From Ophiura sarsii (taxonomy: Eukaryota > Echinodermata > Ophiuroidea > Amphilepidida > Ophiuridae): a stretch of DNA of 64,000 nucleotides. Below the pieces are notes generated by a model that saw only the letters and a program-made list of their open reading frames with translations, ran no database searches and was not told the DNA's origin. Below, in pieces: positions 31,745 to 43,111 of this stretch. A program made the position numbers and the translations under genes. The DNA lies in NCBI GenBank assembly GCA_035610835.1, contig CM069441.1, forward strand, positions 86,191,574-86,255,573, read 5' to 3'. Every line of letters starts with the position of its first letter. Within the stretch, counting starts at the first letter, position 1.

Positions 31745-31960
31745 CAGTGCGGCGCCGGATTTAACTATAGAGATAGAACAGTGTGCAATGAAGGCATTCA
31801 TGTGTAGTAGCGTATGATTATGCTAAGATGACGTAAGTTCAGGGAAATGTGTTGAACTTCATTTGTTGTTGTATTGGTTTGTTTCTTTATTGACATCATT
31901 GTTCACCGGCCTATGGTGAGCGTATGAACTCACTAAAAATGTTTTAGAGATGACCAAATA
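31745..31960. repeat. Direct repeat of 33535-33780, copy 1
   Basis: Shares GTGTGCAATGAAGGCATTC, TGTAGTAGCGT, GATTATGCTAAGATG and CACTAAAAATGTTTT with 33.54-33.78 kb in order, with an internal deletion. It ends at the TA where the mariner-like element is inserted; at 33780 the same GAGATGACCAAATA string continues without an element. Confidence 0.7.
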
Positions 31961-33049
31961 CAGGGTGTCCCAAAAGTCTATGCACGTTTTTGAAGAGTTA
32001 TATCTCATAAAATATAAATCATATAGTATAAATTTAACCATATTTTGATAGACGAGACTTAGGAAATTATGTTGATACCAAACACAACCTATTGGTGAAC
32101 CCACAACATTATGAAACTGGTTGAAAGTTTTTGGCCATGTGCCAGACCAACCCATACCAAATACCACACATTGTTGCTAAAATCAGGTGCGCATAAATTA
32201 ACAGTATGAAAGCAACGTTGCGCATTAGTCACAGTTCACTGCTTACCTTGCAACATTAGTGTTATTACCAAACTCGGTCACTCATAACATAAATAGGCGT
32301 AGCAGACAACATTGCACAGTAAAAGTCTTCATTCAAGATGGTTAACAGCATAGATAAGCGAATACAAATTGTATGGTTCTACGCTAAATCAAATTCAGTT
32401 CAACTTACTCAACAAAAATTCAGAAAACATTTCAAAGTGAAACGCTCACCAGGAAGAATATCCATTCTGAAGTTGGTGGATACATTTTTGAACACAGGAA
32501 CTGTGCATGATTTGTATCGATGTGGTAGAAAGACTGGTATATCAACAAGTCATATTGATGTCATAAGACATGCAGTAGCCAAAAGTCCAAAGAGATCTAT
32601 TCGCCGACCTTCCGCAGAAAACAAGATTAAAAGATCAACTGTTCACAGAATTTTGCGTAAGGACTTGAATAAGTTTCCATACAAGATTCAGATCAAACAA
32701 AACATTAAAGCAGCGGACAGATATAGTTTGTTATTATGATAGGATGTAAAAATATAAATATTACAATTGACGGATCACTTTCCTTGTAACCAACTCTACC
32801 CGTCTTTTTGTTAATCTCAATAGGTATGGATTTATGAGCTTTTTTGCATCGAAGTATAAAATTACATTTTTGCAGTAATACATATTTTACTTCTATGGTG
32901 GCATTACAAACAGATGTTACTCCAATGTTTGGTATCAACATTATTTCCCACATCTCCTCTTTCTAAATATGTATTCATATTTTCAATACGAATTATATTT
33001 TGTGAAATACAAAGCTTCAAAGTCGTGCATAGACTTTTGGGACACCCTG
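31961..33049 (+). mobile_element. Mariner-like element with truncated transposase
   Basis: Terminal repeats CAGGGTGTCCCAAAAGTCTA at left and its reverse complement at right, flanked by TA on both sides (31959-31960, 33050-33051). It is 1,089 bp long. It encodes only the N-terminal DNA-binding part of a transposase (32338-32739) and then non-coding right-end sequence, so it is an internally deleted, non-autonomous copy. Confidence 0.88.
32338..32739 (+). CDS. Mariner-type transposase, DNA-binding half only
   Basis: 133 residues that read as two helix-turn-helix units: an N-terminal one (KRIQIVWFYAKSNSVQLTQQ...FRKHFKV, about 6-32), then KLVDTFLNTGTVHDL and the GRKTG linker (about 44-66), and a second HTH with SPKRSIRRPSAENKIKRSTV and HRILRKDLNKFPYKIQ (about 81-118). 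This is the usual N-terminal layout of IS630/Tc1/mariner transposases with the DUF4817-like module. The catalytic DDE/D domain is absent: the frame ends at AADRYSLLL, where the family normally continues. It cannot catalyse transposition but could bind the element's ends and act as a repressor if expressed. Homologous 3' part is duplicated in the zinc-finger chimera. Confidence 0.82.
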   Translation: MVNSIDKRIQIVWFYAKSNSVQLTQQKFRKHFKVKRSPGRISILKLVDTFLNTGTVHDLYRCGRKTGISTSHIDVIRHAVAKSPKRSIRRPSAENKIKRSTVHRILRKDLNKFPYKIQIKQNIKAADRYSLLL

Positions 33050-33293
33050 TATAAGGGCTGACCGAGGACAACTAAATTATTTATATGTTGGGACTTACGG
33101 GTGTATTGATATTAGACGATTTAATGAATCAATTTTAATAAGTAAGCTATCAAAATATTCCTCGATGTATAAATAAGTCTTATAAACGAAATCTTTCTCT
33201 TTACTGTACACATTACAGAGAAATCTGGAAACGAAAGTTGCAAACACTTTTGCGACACGTTAATTTTCACTCATCTCTTTTCAATCTGCTATG
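32643..33293 (+). repeat. Source copy of the 651-bp segment found inverted at 28274-28924
   Basis: Begins inside the transposase ORF at TCACAGAATTTTGCG, covers the right terminal repeat and 244 bp of right flank, and ends at TTCAATCTGCTATG. The two copies face each other 3.7 kb apart. Confidence 0.88.
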
Positions 33294-33407
33294 TTGCAGG
33301 GGAATGGCATTTGGCTGTCATCTCATTTATAATAAAGGTTTGACTAATACTCATTAGGCCTATATCCATACCATTAAACAACAATGTTGATATGTCAATT
33401 TTCGAAT

Positions 33408-33535
33408 ATAGTGGAACCCAATAGTTAGCTTTAGACAATTGACATCAGAGCAAGCGACCATCGATGTTTAGCTGTGGTTCGATTCCTATTGTTCAGCATT
33501 TGATCCGTTATATTCTTACGGTAGCACTTGTGATC
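33408..33535. repeat. Direct repeat of 33779-33930, copy 1
   Basis: TAGTGGAACCCAATAGTTAG, GACATCAGAGCAAGCGACC and GTTCGATTCCTATTGTTCAG are shared in order with 33779-33930; this copy lacks 18 bp (the GTCGCTAGTTGGC region). The tandem arrangement with the 31745/33535 repeat shows local rearrangement. Confidence 0.75.
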
Positions 33536-33780
33536 AGTGCAGTGGCGGATTTGATTAATGATAGACCAGTGTGCAATGAAGGCATTCTTGTGTAGTAGCG
33601 TGTGATTATGCTAAGATGGCGTGAGTTCAAACGCCGATTATTACCCGTTGATGGGCAGAGTGTCGATTGGGAAATTTGTTGAAATTCTTTTGTTGTTGTA
33701 TTGTTTTGTTTCTCTATTGACATCTTTGCCTATGGTGAGCGTGTGAATTCACTAAAAATGTTTTGGAGATGACCAAATAA
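33535..33780. repeat. Direct repeat of 31745-31960, copy 2 (no mariner insert at its end)
   Basis: Same order of words as the first copy with extra sequence in the middle (AAACGCCGATTATTACCCG). GAGATGACCAAATA at 33767-33780 marks the empty counterpart of the mariner left junction. Confidence 0.7.
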
Positions 33781-33930
33781 TAGTGGAACCCAATAGTTAG
33801 CTTTAGACAATTGACATCAGAGCAAGCGACCATTGATGTTTAGCTATGGTTCGATTCCTATTGTTCAGCTGGTCGCTAGTTGGCGCTGCATTTGATGTCC
33901 GTTATATTCTTGCGGTAGCACTTGTGTTAG
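33779..33930. repeat. Direct repeat of 33408-33535, copy 2
   Basis: Complete version of the repeat, ending GGTAGCACTTGTGTTAG. Confidence 0.75.
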
Positions 33931-34345
33931 CCAAGACATACTGGCCACTAATCCAAAACAAAGGGTCTCTAGCTCTATAAGAAGAATTAAATTTTCGTGG
34001 AACAATGTGCCAAAACGTATTTACTTAATTTATAGACATAGACACGTCCATCATTTAAGTTTGATAGTACACTAACTGTTTAACTCATCAAGAGTAATTA
34101 ATTTCGTTCATACCGGTCAAGCACAACAACATTTAAATACTGCATGATCAAAGACAGGCATGAATAGTCATGGTGTCTCACCAAGACAAAGAAAGGTATT
34201 CGAAATAACGCGAGCTCTTTTAACCCGCACAATTTGAGTATACTCGAGGCGGCGGGAAAACAGATGTGAGACTGTAATGTCGAATGTTTAGATACACTGG
34301 CGTTATGGGCATATACCACAAAAATCTCATCTCATCTTCTATGTT

Positions 34346-34657
34346 AGTGCAGGATGTGGTAAGCGTTCACTGTATGTAGAATAGATGCTCTCGCGACAGG
34401 ATCGTAGACAGATCATACAAAAAGAAAAGACTATTCAATAGTCTACGTTTTGTCTTGGATTACAGATGGCCACATTAAAGGAATCGCATGTTATGCCTAG
34501 CTGATCTTTCTTTCCTCTTGGTGAGCGCAGGATGTGGTAAGCGTCCACTGTATATAGAATAGATGCTCTCGCGACAGGATTGTAGACAGATCATACAAAA
34601 AAAAACTATTCAATAATAGTCTACGTTATGTCTTGGATGGACAGATGGCCACATTAT
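34346..34657. repeat. Tandem pair of ~180-bp units
   Basis: GCAGGATGTGGTAAGCG followed by AATAGATGCTCTCGCGACAGG and AGACAGATCATACAAAAA occurs at 34350 and again at 34530. A third, diverged copy continues at 35572-35690 (GGATGTGGTAAACG) on the other side of later insertions. Confidence 0.8.
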
Positions 34658-34658
34658 A

Positions 34659-34905
34659 TGTTAGCACTTTCCACGCGGCAGGCGCCTACAGACGACATTT
34701 CAAAATGTCACAAAATCTTTGAACAATGTCAACATTAATTTAATTCTATTACCATATTTGGAAATACCATTAGAAAAGCATTACAATAAGTACAAACATG
34801 CCTAATATTGGATAAGTAACCTTGAGATAGACCTTGAAAGGTTGGAAAGGTTTCTGAAAAATCTGTTTAGTATATGATAAACCAATAGCCGCGTGCAAGG
34901 TGTTA
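34659..34905. repeat. MITE of the ACACTTTCCACGC family, copy 2
   Basis: TTAGCACTTTCCACGCGGC at left and GCCGCGTGCAAGGTGTTAA at right. The interior is the reverse complement of the element at 2441-2675. Another start of the family (TTAACACTTTCCACGCGGC) is at 43112. Confidence 0.72.
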
Positions 34906-34913
34906 AGCCTAGC

Positions 34914-35495
34914 CAAGGGCGGAAATCCCGGGGGGGGGGGGGGGGGGGGGGGGATTGGGGGGATATTTTTTGACCTGGGGGATGGTCAATGTAATCACCC
35001 CCCCCCCCCCCCCCCCCTGATTTTTCACATCTACCAACAAAAAAAGGAAAAAAGGGGGAAAAAGGAAAAAAAGAAAGAAAAAAAAGGGGAAAAAGGAGAA
35101 AAAAAGGAAAAAGATAAAGAAAGGCGGGCAGGGAGGCATGCGAGGGACATAATAACGTTTGGAGTTTATTGTACGTTGGTCAGGATACATACGCGTACGT
35201 ACGCTGACTATAATCCATCTTTTGGAGGTAACTAATTAACTTCTTTTTGGCATAGGCATATCTGGCTATTTAAAAAGCCAATATTGATCAGAAATAAAAT
35301 GATTGCTTTTCAATAAAATATTGGTCAAAAGTACACACCAGATCGTACCAAATGAGTTTGAAAATTGAAAAAAATTCTACTACTGAGGGGGGCACATCCC
35401 CCTGTCCGAGCATAGCTCGGAGTGCGGTGCTGCGTACCGCATAGATGTTACCAGCTCAATTTCATTTTTTTTGGGGGGGGGGGGCACACTTATCA

Positions 35496-35534
<39 letters not shown>

Positions 35535-35563
35535 ACACACCTAACAAGAAATGTCCGCCCCTG
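34914..35563. mobile_element. hAT-type MITE with CARGGGCGGA ends, copy 1
   Basis: Starts CAAGGGCGGAAATCCC and ends GTCCGCCCCTG. AGCCTAGC is duplicated exactly at both sides (34906-34913, 35564-35571), an 8-bp TSD. It holds G22/C18/C40-type homopolymer runs, a polypurine stretch (35037-35130) and CTGTCCGAGCATAGCTCGG. The element at 56066-56557 is the same family in reverse orientation. CA(G)-ends and an 8-bp TSD fit hAT. Confidence 0.88.
35037..35130 (+). repeat. Polypurine tract
   Basis: Nearly uninterrupted A/G run (AAAAAGGAAAAAAGGGGGAA type). It gives long Lys/Gly and Phe/Pro frames that are not genes. Mirror-repeat sections could form triplex DNA. Confidence 0.8.
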
Positions 35564-35571
35564 AGCCTAGC

Positions 35572-36166
35572 TGGTCTTTCTATCCTCTTGGTGAGCACTG
35601 GATGTGGTAAACGTACGCTAGAACAGATGTTTTGCTACCGAATTTGAGACATATCATGTAAACAAGAGTTAGGAAATCTACTTAGTCTACCAGCGTTGTT
35701 TCAACTTCAATGTCGTATATCAAGCACAAGAATTATATATGTATTATTGTGTAAATCAAGTCACGATTATCATATCCTTCATCCATTTATTTTTGTTCAT
35801 AGATTGGTCAAAACGACGTCACATGACCAAACATGAGAAAGGCGCTCAAACTGACAATAGCATTAATAGCGCCTTTATTAACAAGGGTACTAATAGCACC
35901 CTTATTCAAGTACATTCATAATAGCAAAAACCGCACTGTTAATATGAAAATGAGCTATTTGCGCAATTGTTAATTGTTAAGAGTACTTGTGTTTGTTATG
36001 CTATTAGCTGTATATCTGTTGAGTGCACGCGTAGGTTGCTATTTGGCTATTCCAGATAAACTCCGCACCCCCCCCCCCCCTGGACTTTTAAAATCCACAG
36101 AATTTTGTTTTTCAAAATGTATGCAAATAGACAATGATCATAGATCATAAAATTGTCCATTAGTTC
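35572..36166. other. Non-coding spacer with third copy of the 34.35-kb unit
   Basis: The first ~115 bp are the diverged third copy of the tandem unit; the remainder has no supported feature apart from a C14 run near 36068. Confidence 0.4.
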
Positions 36167-36672
36167 TAAGGGGAGGCGTCAAAACTCGACCGCCCGTTGA
36201 CCGCCGGTTACGTACGTTTCCGCCCGGTTCTTTCAGGTCAAATGTTTTACTGGTATATGAATATTCACGCATGCAACACTGAACAACTGCCGGTTGACTT
36301 AATGCTGTAACCGGACCAATTTACACTATCAATCTGTTACTTTGCGGTCATAATAGCTCTCTCTATAATCGTTCTATAAAAATAACCATTCATAGACTTT
36401 CGGTATTGATTTTAAAAAGTTAATTGAGCTATAAACAGATTGAAAAAGCCAACCCCAGCGAAAATCAATAGCTGCATTGTACTGGTTGTCAACTGAGACT
36501 TTTATTGCTCACGCGTGTGACGAGGCACTTTCAACCGGTCGTGTTCACCAGAGTGTAACTATTTGACCTCATTATGTGTGTATATTATAACAGATGACAC
36601 GTTTTGTGAGAACCGGGCGGAACCGGCCGTAACCGGCGGTCAATGGGCGGTCGAGTTTTGACGTGATCCCTA
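36167..36672. repeat. Inverted-repeat element with GC-rich ends
   Basis: CGTCAAAACTCGACCGCCCG (36177-36196) followed by TTGACCGCCGGTTACG is mirrored at 36598-36663 (CGGTCAATGGGCGGTCGAG, then TTTTGACG). Outer borders are less certain. About 500 bp, no ORF. Confidence 0.7.
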
Positions 36673-37105
36673 ACCTTTTTTGACACCCTGAATAATATAA
36701 TAAGATGGTATCTAGCATGATGTTATGATCTGAAATGTATACATGTACATGTAGTCTACTCCTGCACAGCAACCATGCGGTTATCAACAGTGCAAAATTA
36801 TTTATAGACTTTAGAGGTTTCTTCTCTTGGAAATGTCCCACTCTACATTTTGACCGCCCTGGTATTTAATTGTTGTCAACTAAATTCTGCTATAATTGTC
36901 TTTCTTCATCTAGGCATCTAACCCAATGGTTCAAAACATAATTACTGCCGCAAAATTAAAAATAGAATCTATTTTGTCTCTAAAGCATTGTTTTCCATTA
37001 TTATATATATATGATTTTGGCCACCCCGCCCCCCCCCCCGCCCCCCCCCCCCCCTGTATATTTTAACGGAGAACGATCGGTCGATTTACCTTTTTTTACT
37101 GAATG
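36673..37105. other. Non-coding spacer
   Basis: No gene found; a C-rich run near 37027-37055. Confidence 0.4.
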
Positions 37106-37113
37106 CCCTATAT

Positions 37114-39621
37114 CAGGGGTGGGCAACCTATACGGCCCGCGGGCCGCATCCGACAGTGTGTCACATTAGAACCCATTTTATAAATTATTCTGATATTAAA
37201 TAATGATTTATGATAACTTCAAACCCTATGTGTTATAATCTTGACCGTTCCCTTAATACACTCTCATAAAATACTGACCGCACCCTTAACATTTTATGTA
37301 AGACATGATATTCATCCAGGCGTTAACTCAGAGTGGGATCAGAGATGGATAAATGTGGACACAATAGGATGGATTGTGATGAACTATAGAGGGTATATTG
37401 ATATGTAAATTCGGGATGGTTTAATTTTGACTATTGACTAGAGAGTCATAACAAACTTTTAGTGGATGTATCAATAGTATATAATTATATCATTTCAAAA
37501 CCAGGTGTAGAATTGAATCACCTGTTGAATTGTATAATTTCTCTCTTGGAAGTTGAGCTGGGATGATTTTATCATTCCTCACTTTACCATCATTGAGTAG
37601 ACATGTATAGCATGTACTCCGAATCAGGGTTTTAGGTTTCTGCAGACATCATGGTTTGACTTGATATACATGGCGCAAGAATAATAACTTGTATAAGCCG
37701 GGATGCTGTGGCACAGAAAATAAATGTGATTTTGTTGTGCTAGCAAGGACATAATGTATTCAGTCTTGACATTGTACTTGGGGGTACAGTAACGTCGACC
37801 ATACTTGTTGTTGGGAGAAACGGACCAACGCTTCTGACGTCTTCAGTGTGCAGACCTCACCCTTTGGAGATTTGTTTTTGAACGTGCTTTATAATTTGAG
37901 CGGACCATGTAAGTGCTGTTTTGTATTATTAAGTTTGTAATAATTTATATTTGAAATGTGTAATTTGTATGACTTGAGAAATTAAGATATTTTCATTTAT
38001 AATCCAAAACAATTGTTCCGTACAAGCAACAATATTTGATGATTAGAAGGAACAATTAAGCTCAAGCTACAGAATGTAGGCAAGCATAATTTCACAAACT
38101 ATGACCCGAGTTTTCAAATAGTAGATCCCAAATAGTTTCTACATTGATATTATAAAAATGATGAGCATGACGGATGTATATAATTTTGAAATATCAAAAA
38201 GTTTACCACGAAACTTATTATTTATGTATTCATCCAAGCAAGAATGCTTTAAAAATTAATCATTTGCACATGAGGAAATATTATCACAACGTATTTTGGT
38301 AATCTTTCTATTTATTATAGTGCCACCTTTTTTGGTTCCGTACCAAGCTTTTCCGGTACTACACCTATCCTTTGCGTTACATTTTACTGGGATGGATCCT
38401 TCGGACCGACTTATCTAGCAACAATCCGTGAAGATAACCAACCAAGTTCTAGATACAGAACAGAACTCTATACCACGGAATTAATGTTAAGAACTGAGAT
38501 TAAATATTATAGAATAAGATACATGGACATGGCGGTTGATGCCGACTATCTGGTAAAACATAATAAATACCTTATTAAAAGTCGTATTTTGAGGTACGTA
38601 CCAGACTTCCAAATTCCAATTATCTTAATACTTATACATCTAGATATCTATAATTAACCGAGCGACAATCACAATATCCAACTTTGTGTCAATATTGCCG
38701 GCCAGTAAAAGGATCCTATTTTTGTTATATATATTAAGTAAGATTTGTAACATTGTCATAAGGAAGACACAGAGAGAAAGAAAGACAGATGGAGGAGAGA
38801 GGAGACTTGTTACAAATAAATCTATATTATGTTACGGATATTATACAACAATTTTGCATTGTCAAATTGAATGAATAGACTACTAGATAAATTGAGCCAA
38901 ATTGATCACAAGGAAAATAACCCAGTGACACAGTGGTTTTTTTGTTTTTTGCGGCCCGCGAGATGTATCAAGAAAAATAAAAAATATGTTATTTTGTACA
39001 TCATCAAACAAACGATCTATAGCTGCCTGGTCTATTTTCCCCATTAATTGTCATCAGTAGCATAACCAGAGGGCGGCGATCGCCCCTTGCCCTCCCAATT
39101 GACGTCGTGTCGGTTGAGATTGGCACTGTCCGGTTCATTCGACAAGAGGAATCATGGAATTAAGATGGTCAAAAGTACACAGATGAAAAAATTTTGCGCC
39201 CTACTCGCGCATATGTGTCCCCAAATTGCAATATTCTTTAGTAACGGCTTGTTTAGAACCAAAATATACCAAATATACCTCAATCGTGCCAAAAATAAGT
39301 GTAAAGTCGACAATGTTTTCTCGCTACGCGCGTATTGCTTGACTCAGAACAATCTTGTCGGTTGACTTTCATTGCAACCCCCCCCCCCCCCCCCCCCTCC
39401 AATATGAATTACGCCACTGTCATCTGTACTGTATTGATATTACGTTTTTGTGAAGATAGATTATTAAGCACACACACACCTATTGCATGCTTGAAAGTCT
39501 TCGGAATCAAAGGTTTGAAATCAACAGCAGGCCATTGCTACACAATTTGGTTAGATGCGGCCCAGTTTATTTTTCACTCCTTATATCTGGCCCATTCATT
39601 CAAAAAGGTTGCCCACCCCTG
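37114..39621. mobile_element. hAT-type element, 2.5 kb, non-autonomous
   Basis: CAGGGGTGGGCAACCT is present at the left end and as reverse complement at the right end. The borders carry CCCTATAT (37106-37113) and CCCTATAG (39622-39629), an 8-bp TSD with one mismatch. GCGGCCCG words near both ends (37134, 38951, 39557) resemble hAT subterminal motifs. I find no transposase frame in the interior; small ORFs lack conserved motifs. A younger repeat is nested at 39055-39419. Confidence 0.82.
39055..39419. mobile_element. Nested CAGTRGC-type MITE with poly-C
   Basis: Left end CAGTAGCATAACCAGAG and right end ATTACGCCACTG are related to the CAGTAGCGTAGCCAG family at 58520-58875. It contains the dispersed repeat of 19.09-19.6 kb and a C-run (39378-39397). 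TSD is ambiguous (TGTCAT lies at both borders depending on where the end is placed). Confidence 0.55.
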
Positions 39622-39959
39622 CCCTATAGCCTGCCTTCTGACTACTTAACTTGTTTTTAATGTAATAAATAACCTGGGTAGGCCTATATCAAAACTAGTA
39701 AAAAAATGTGTTTTTCTTATCATGTTACACCCTGTATAACCAATGCACACCCTGTATAATATCGCTTAGTATTTACATATCTGGTATTCTTGTAGTGAAA
39801 GGTTTCCAAATATCTCTACTCTAGATCGGATGTATACAATGAATGAACACTATGTGGATTTTGAATCAAAATTGGTGAATTTTCTCTCAATTTTAACAAA
39901 GTGAGACCTTTTTTTACACCAACTTACATATGACCAAATGGATGTTTACCGCATTGCAA

Positions 39960-40265
39960 AGATGTTTTGTACCAATGTACCTTTTTTTGTACCAATGTAC
40001 CTTTTTTTTGTACTAATATAATATGTACCTTTTTTGTGAAAAGGCCCCCCCCCCCCCCACACCCAAATTTTCCGAAAACGCCCCCCTTTTTCCATTGTGT
40101 AAAGCATTTTTTTTCGGGTTGTTTTGGAATAAAATATGTCCCCCCCCCCTCAAAAAAAAAAAAATTGTCAGATGACTAAAAAAAATTGGTTTGGTAGCAA
40201 TGTACCTTTTCCCAAAAATACGCCCCCCCCCCCCTCCCCCCTAAAAAAATCCTGCTTACGGGCCC
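39960..40265. repeat. Poly-C repeat with GTACCAATGTACCTTTTT tandem words
   Basis: TGTACCAATGTACCTTTTTT is repeated three times (39968-40035) before a C-rich run; later CAATGTACCTTTTCCC, C-run, and AATCCTGCTTACGGGCC match the family member at 26235-26310. Proline-rich ORFs are artefacts. Confidence 0.6.
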
Positions 40266-40269
40266 AGGG

Positions 40270-40358
40270 GGAAATGACGTCTTGCTTGACGTCCCGACGT
40301 AACTCAAGTGCGCATGCTCAAACCAATTAAGCCTAGGGACGTGATGCAAAATATAGCC
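40270..40358. repeat. Small relative of the 6-kb element's ends
   Basis: CTTGCTTGACGTCCCG at the left and GGGACGTGATGCAAAATATA then GCC at the right resemble the terminal repeats of 41820-47862 (GGCWATRTCTTGCYTCAC). If so this is a ~90-bp MITE with the interior almost fully deleted. Confidence 0.45.
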
Positions 40359-40392
40359 GGCCTGGGTATGGTATCAGCAGGTGTGATTAATA

Positions 40393-41003
40393 AAGGGTTC
40401 AACAAAAGAAAGTATACCACTTTGTTTACGTCATTTTGAGTAGCTTTCAATTTGTTTTTGACCAAACAGGCTAGATAGGCGTTTAGATGAATCTTTTAGG
40501 CATAATTTGATACCAAATTTGCCGCCTAACAACAAAGATAAACCATGATTAGCACCATTTAAAGGAAAATATCCCATTTTCAAAAGTCGCATTTCCAATA
40601 CACAGCACGAGAAGATTTGGTTTATCTGTCCATGTTCTCCCCATCCATTAACATTCCTTTACATTCAAATCCTTCACCCATGCATCAGTTTACATTTGAA
40701 TTAGCCCGCGCATTGAGGGATATGCGCGGTGATCAGTACGGGATAAATACGGCATATGTGTGTGCTAACAATTAGCCCTTTCTTCTCGTGCTGTGTATTG
40801 GAAATGCGACTTTTGAAAATGGGATATTTTCCTTTAAATGGTGCTAATCATGGTTTATCTTTGTTGTAAGGGGGAAAATTTGGTATCAAATTATGCCTAA
40901 AAGATTCATCTAAATGCCTATTTAGCCTGTTTGGACAAAAACAAATTACAAGTTACTCAAAATGATTTGAACAAAGTGGTATACTTTCTTTTGTTGAACC
41001 CTT
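40393..41003. mobile_element. TA-flanked MITE with ~225-bp inverted arms
   Basis: AAGGGTTCAACAAAAGAAAG at left and its reverse complement at right, with TA at 40391-40392 and 41004-41005. Arms are about 90% complementary out to CTTCTCGTGCTGTGTATTGG around a ~170-bp loop. Mariner-type MITE, no ORF. Confidence 0.82.
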
Positions 41004-41005
41004 TA

Positions 41006-41819
41006 GTAGAATTTGCTTAAAACACCGCTGTCATATCCCCGATGGCGATAAACTCCGAAGAAGATGTATAAGACGCAGACGCGTAGACGTACACAATTCA
41101 GTTTGTACAACAAGACAATAGACTGCATATTGCATGAGTGTGTGCCATGACGTTGGTCGGGGAAATCCCTAAAATACTCGTCTATTATTGGTCCACTTAG
41201 TAGAGCATGTGGAGCAGTGACGAGTGCGTCCAATCACGTTAATTAGAGAATGGAATTCATGAGTGGATTTTGGTTTTGCATGAGTGTTATCCTAGTGTAA
41301 TAAACACATAACCGTCGAAGGGCAGCTTTATAAATTTAAAAAAAAAATAGCATACCACTCCTTTAATAATTCGTTTCGTTTCGTTTCGTTTCGTTTCGTT
41401 TCGTTGCGCAAAATACAGTAAGCCCGATAATGAGCAAAATGGCGACTGTATGTTGTTGTACCCACTGTTTATTGATATTGTGTGTTCGGTGTATGAAATT
41501 CACCCCGAACTGTGAACTGTTTGGATCAGTGCAAACATTTTAGTTGTGGCGCTGTGGCGTCGGGTAAATAAGTAAGTGTTGTTTTTACTTATAAATCATA
41601 ATTATTATAAATTTATACCACCTTTCTGTATGCCTTTCAATGCTTTGGCTTTGGATGGACACTGCTTGGAAGAATTAGTTGATATCAGTTCAAGCAGGTG
41701 GCCAAATTGTCCCACCGAGTAAGTGGGCAAATATGGCCACCAAGACAAAATGCGTAATAAATTCACAATTTTTCATGATTGAAACCCAAAATAATTGTTC
41801 AAATGGAGTAAAAATCTGC
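41006..41819. other. Non-coding spacer with a pentanucleotide microsatellite
   Basis: Contains (TTTCG)7 at 41370-41405. No gene recognised. It ends with AAATCTGC (41812-41819), the left TSD of the 6-kb element. Confidence 0.5.
41370..41405 (+). repeat. (TTTCG)n microsatellite
   Basis: Seven consecutive pentamer units. Confidence 0.95.
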
Positions 41820-42142
41820 GGCAATGTCTTGCTTCACATCCCGGTCGAGGTCAACTTTGGGCCCCCTAACTGAAAATTAACCACAGTGTTTCTAAAGGTG
41901 TATGTCTGTTTTACGCAGGTGTTTCCTGCTGCTGTTTCGCGTATAATGTTAACGCCACCTACGATAAAAGCAATCTAAATTGAACTGATCAAGAGAGGGC
42001 AGAATATATTAACCAAGAGGAGTCGAGATAGCGCAGACGATGTTGTACACGGCCCGTACATTCAAAACACGGCTTTGTGAATGCGCAATAACAAACTGGC
42101 CAGTAAAACACTATAGACAGTTTGATATCCATACCTATTATA

Positions 42143-42199
42143 TAATCTTATGGGAAATTATTGTATTTAACACGGTAACGGGATGCGAGTCAAGATTAT
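42143..42199. repeat. Hairpin unit 1 (left stem deleted)
   Basis: Keeps GGGAAATTATTGTATTTAAC and the right stem ACGGGATGCGAGTCAAGATT; the left stem is largely lost. Confidence 0.65.
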
Positions 42200-42307
42200 A
42201 TATAGGGAGTCGATGGTCAATGTAATAATATTTATGTAAAGCATCAATTTATAGGAACTTAGATTCACGGTAAACATGATTTCATATTGGAAACATTATT
42301 CCAAGAT

Positions 42308-42433
42308 GAATGCGGGACGTTTAAAATCAGCCTTTCAGTGGAGGATTTTAAACGTCCCGTACATACAAAACATTGCTTAATAATACGGGATGTTTAAAAT
42401 CAACTTATTTGGGCGGATTTTAAACGTCCCGCA
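42308..42433. repeat. Pair of GCGGGACGTTTAAAATC hairpins
   Basis: GCGGGACGTTTAAAATCAGC is mirrored by GATTTTAAACGTCCCG twice within 125 bp. The same double motif occurs at 46530-46645. Confidence 0.8.
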
Positions 42434-42580
42434 TCAATTTGTTCCTTCTTCCCCCCAAAAAATACAAATCCCCGCTTTTTGCTTCGCAATTTAGCCCCCA
42501 AACGAAATCCCCTTTTTCTCGCCCTGCGGGCCATTGAATACTATAGACAGTTTGATATCCATAGGGCCTACCTATTATAT

Positions 42581-42755
42581 AATCTTGACTCGCGTCCCGG
42601 TCAATGGGAAATTATTGTATTTAATACGGTAACGGGACGCGTATCAAGATTATATATAGGGAGAGAGAGGTTTGAGCACACTATAATCTTGACTCGCGTC
42701 CCGGTCAATGGGAAATTATTGTATTTAACACGGTAACGGGACGCGAGTCAAGATT
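42581..42755. repeat. Hairpin units 2 and 3
   Basis: Each is ~71 bp: AATCTTGACTCGCGTCCCG, loop GTCAATGGGAAATTATTG, then CGGGACGCG(A/T)(G/A)TCAAGATT and TATATAGGGAGAGAG. Unit 3 (42685-42755) has a perfect 18-bp stem; unit 2 (42581-42651) has a two-base mismatch. Confidence 0.85.
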
Positions 42756-43111
42756 ATATATAGGGCGATGGCAAAAACAGAATTGCGTCACAAAATGTAG
42801 ACATGTAAAAGCGGAATGGGGGAAAGAGGTTAGGGTTTGTTGAATTAGCTTTGCAAGAGTAGGCCTATAATATCAATGTTAGCTAAATTATTCGGAGGAA
42901 CTATTTTTTATATAACTTATTTTTATAGAACGTTTTTTTCTGTTCAATGCTTATAGTCTGCAAAAATGCAGACATCCTGAATAATTGACGCAATGAATAT
43001 AATATATGGCATGCGACACAGGTGTTAAAGAGTCTACAAGAGGACTGCTATGCCATTTACTTAATCGATTGAATGATTGACGTATTGAACATGGCAGGCA
43101 CCCGACACATG

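Noticed and set aside
34900..35598. Poly-Gly/Pro and Lys-rich open frames
   Set aside because: Produced by homopolymer and polypurine tracts in a hAT MITE bounded by an 8-bp TSD.
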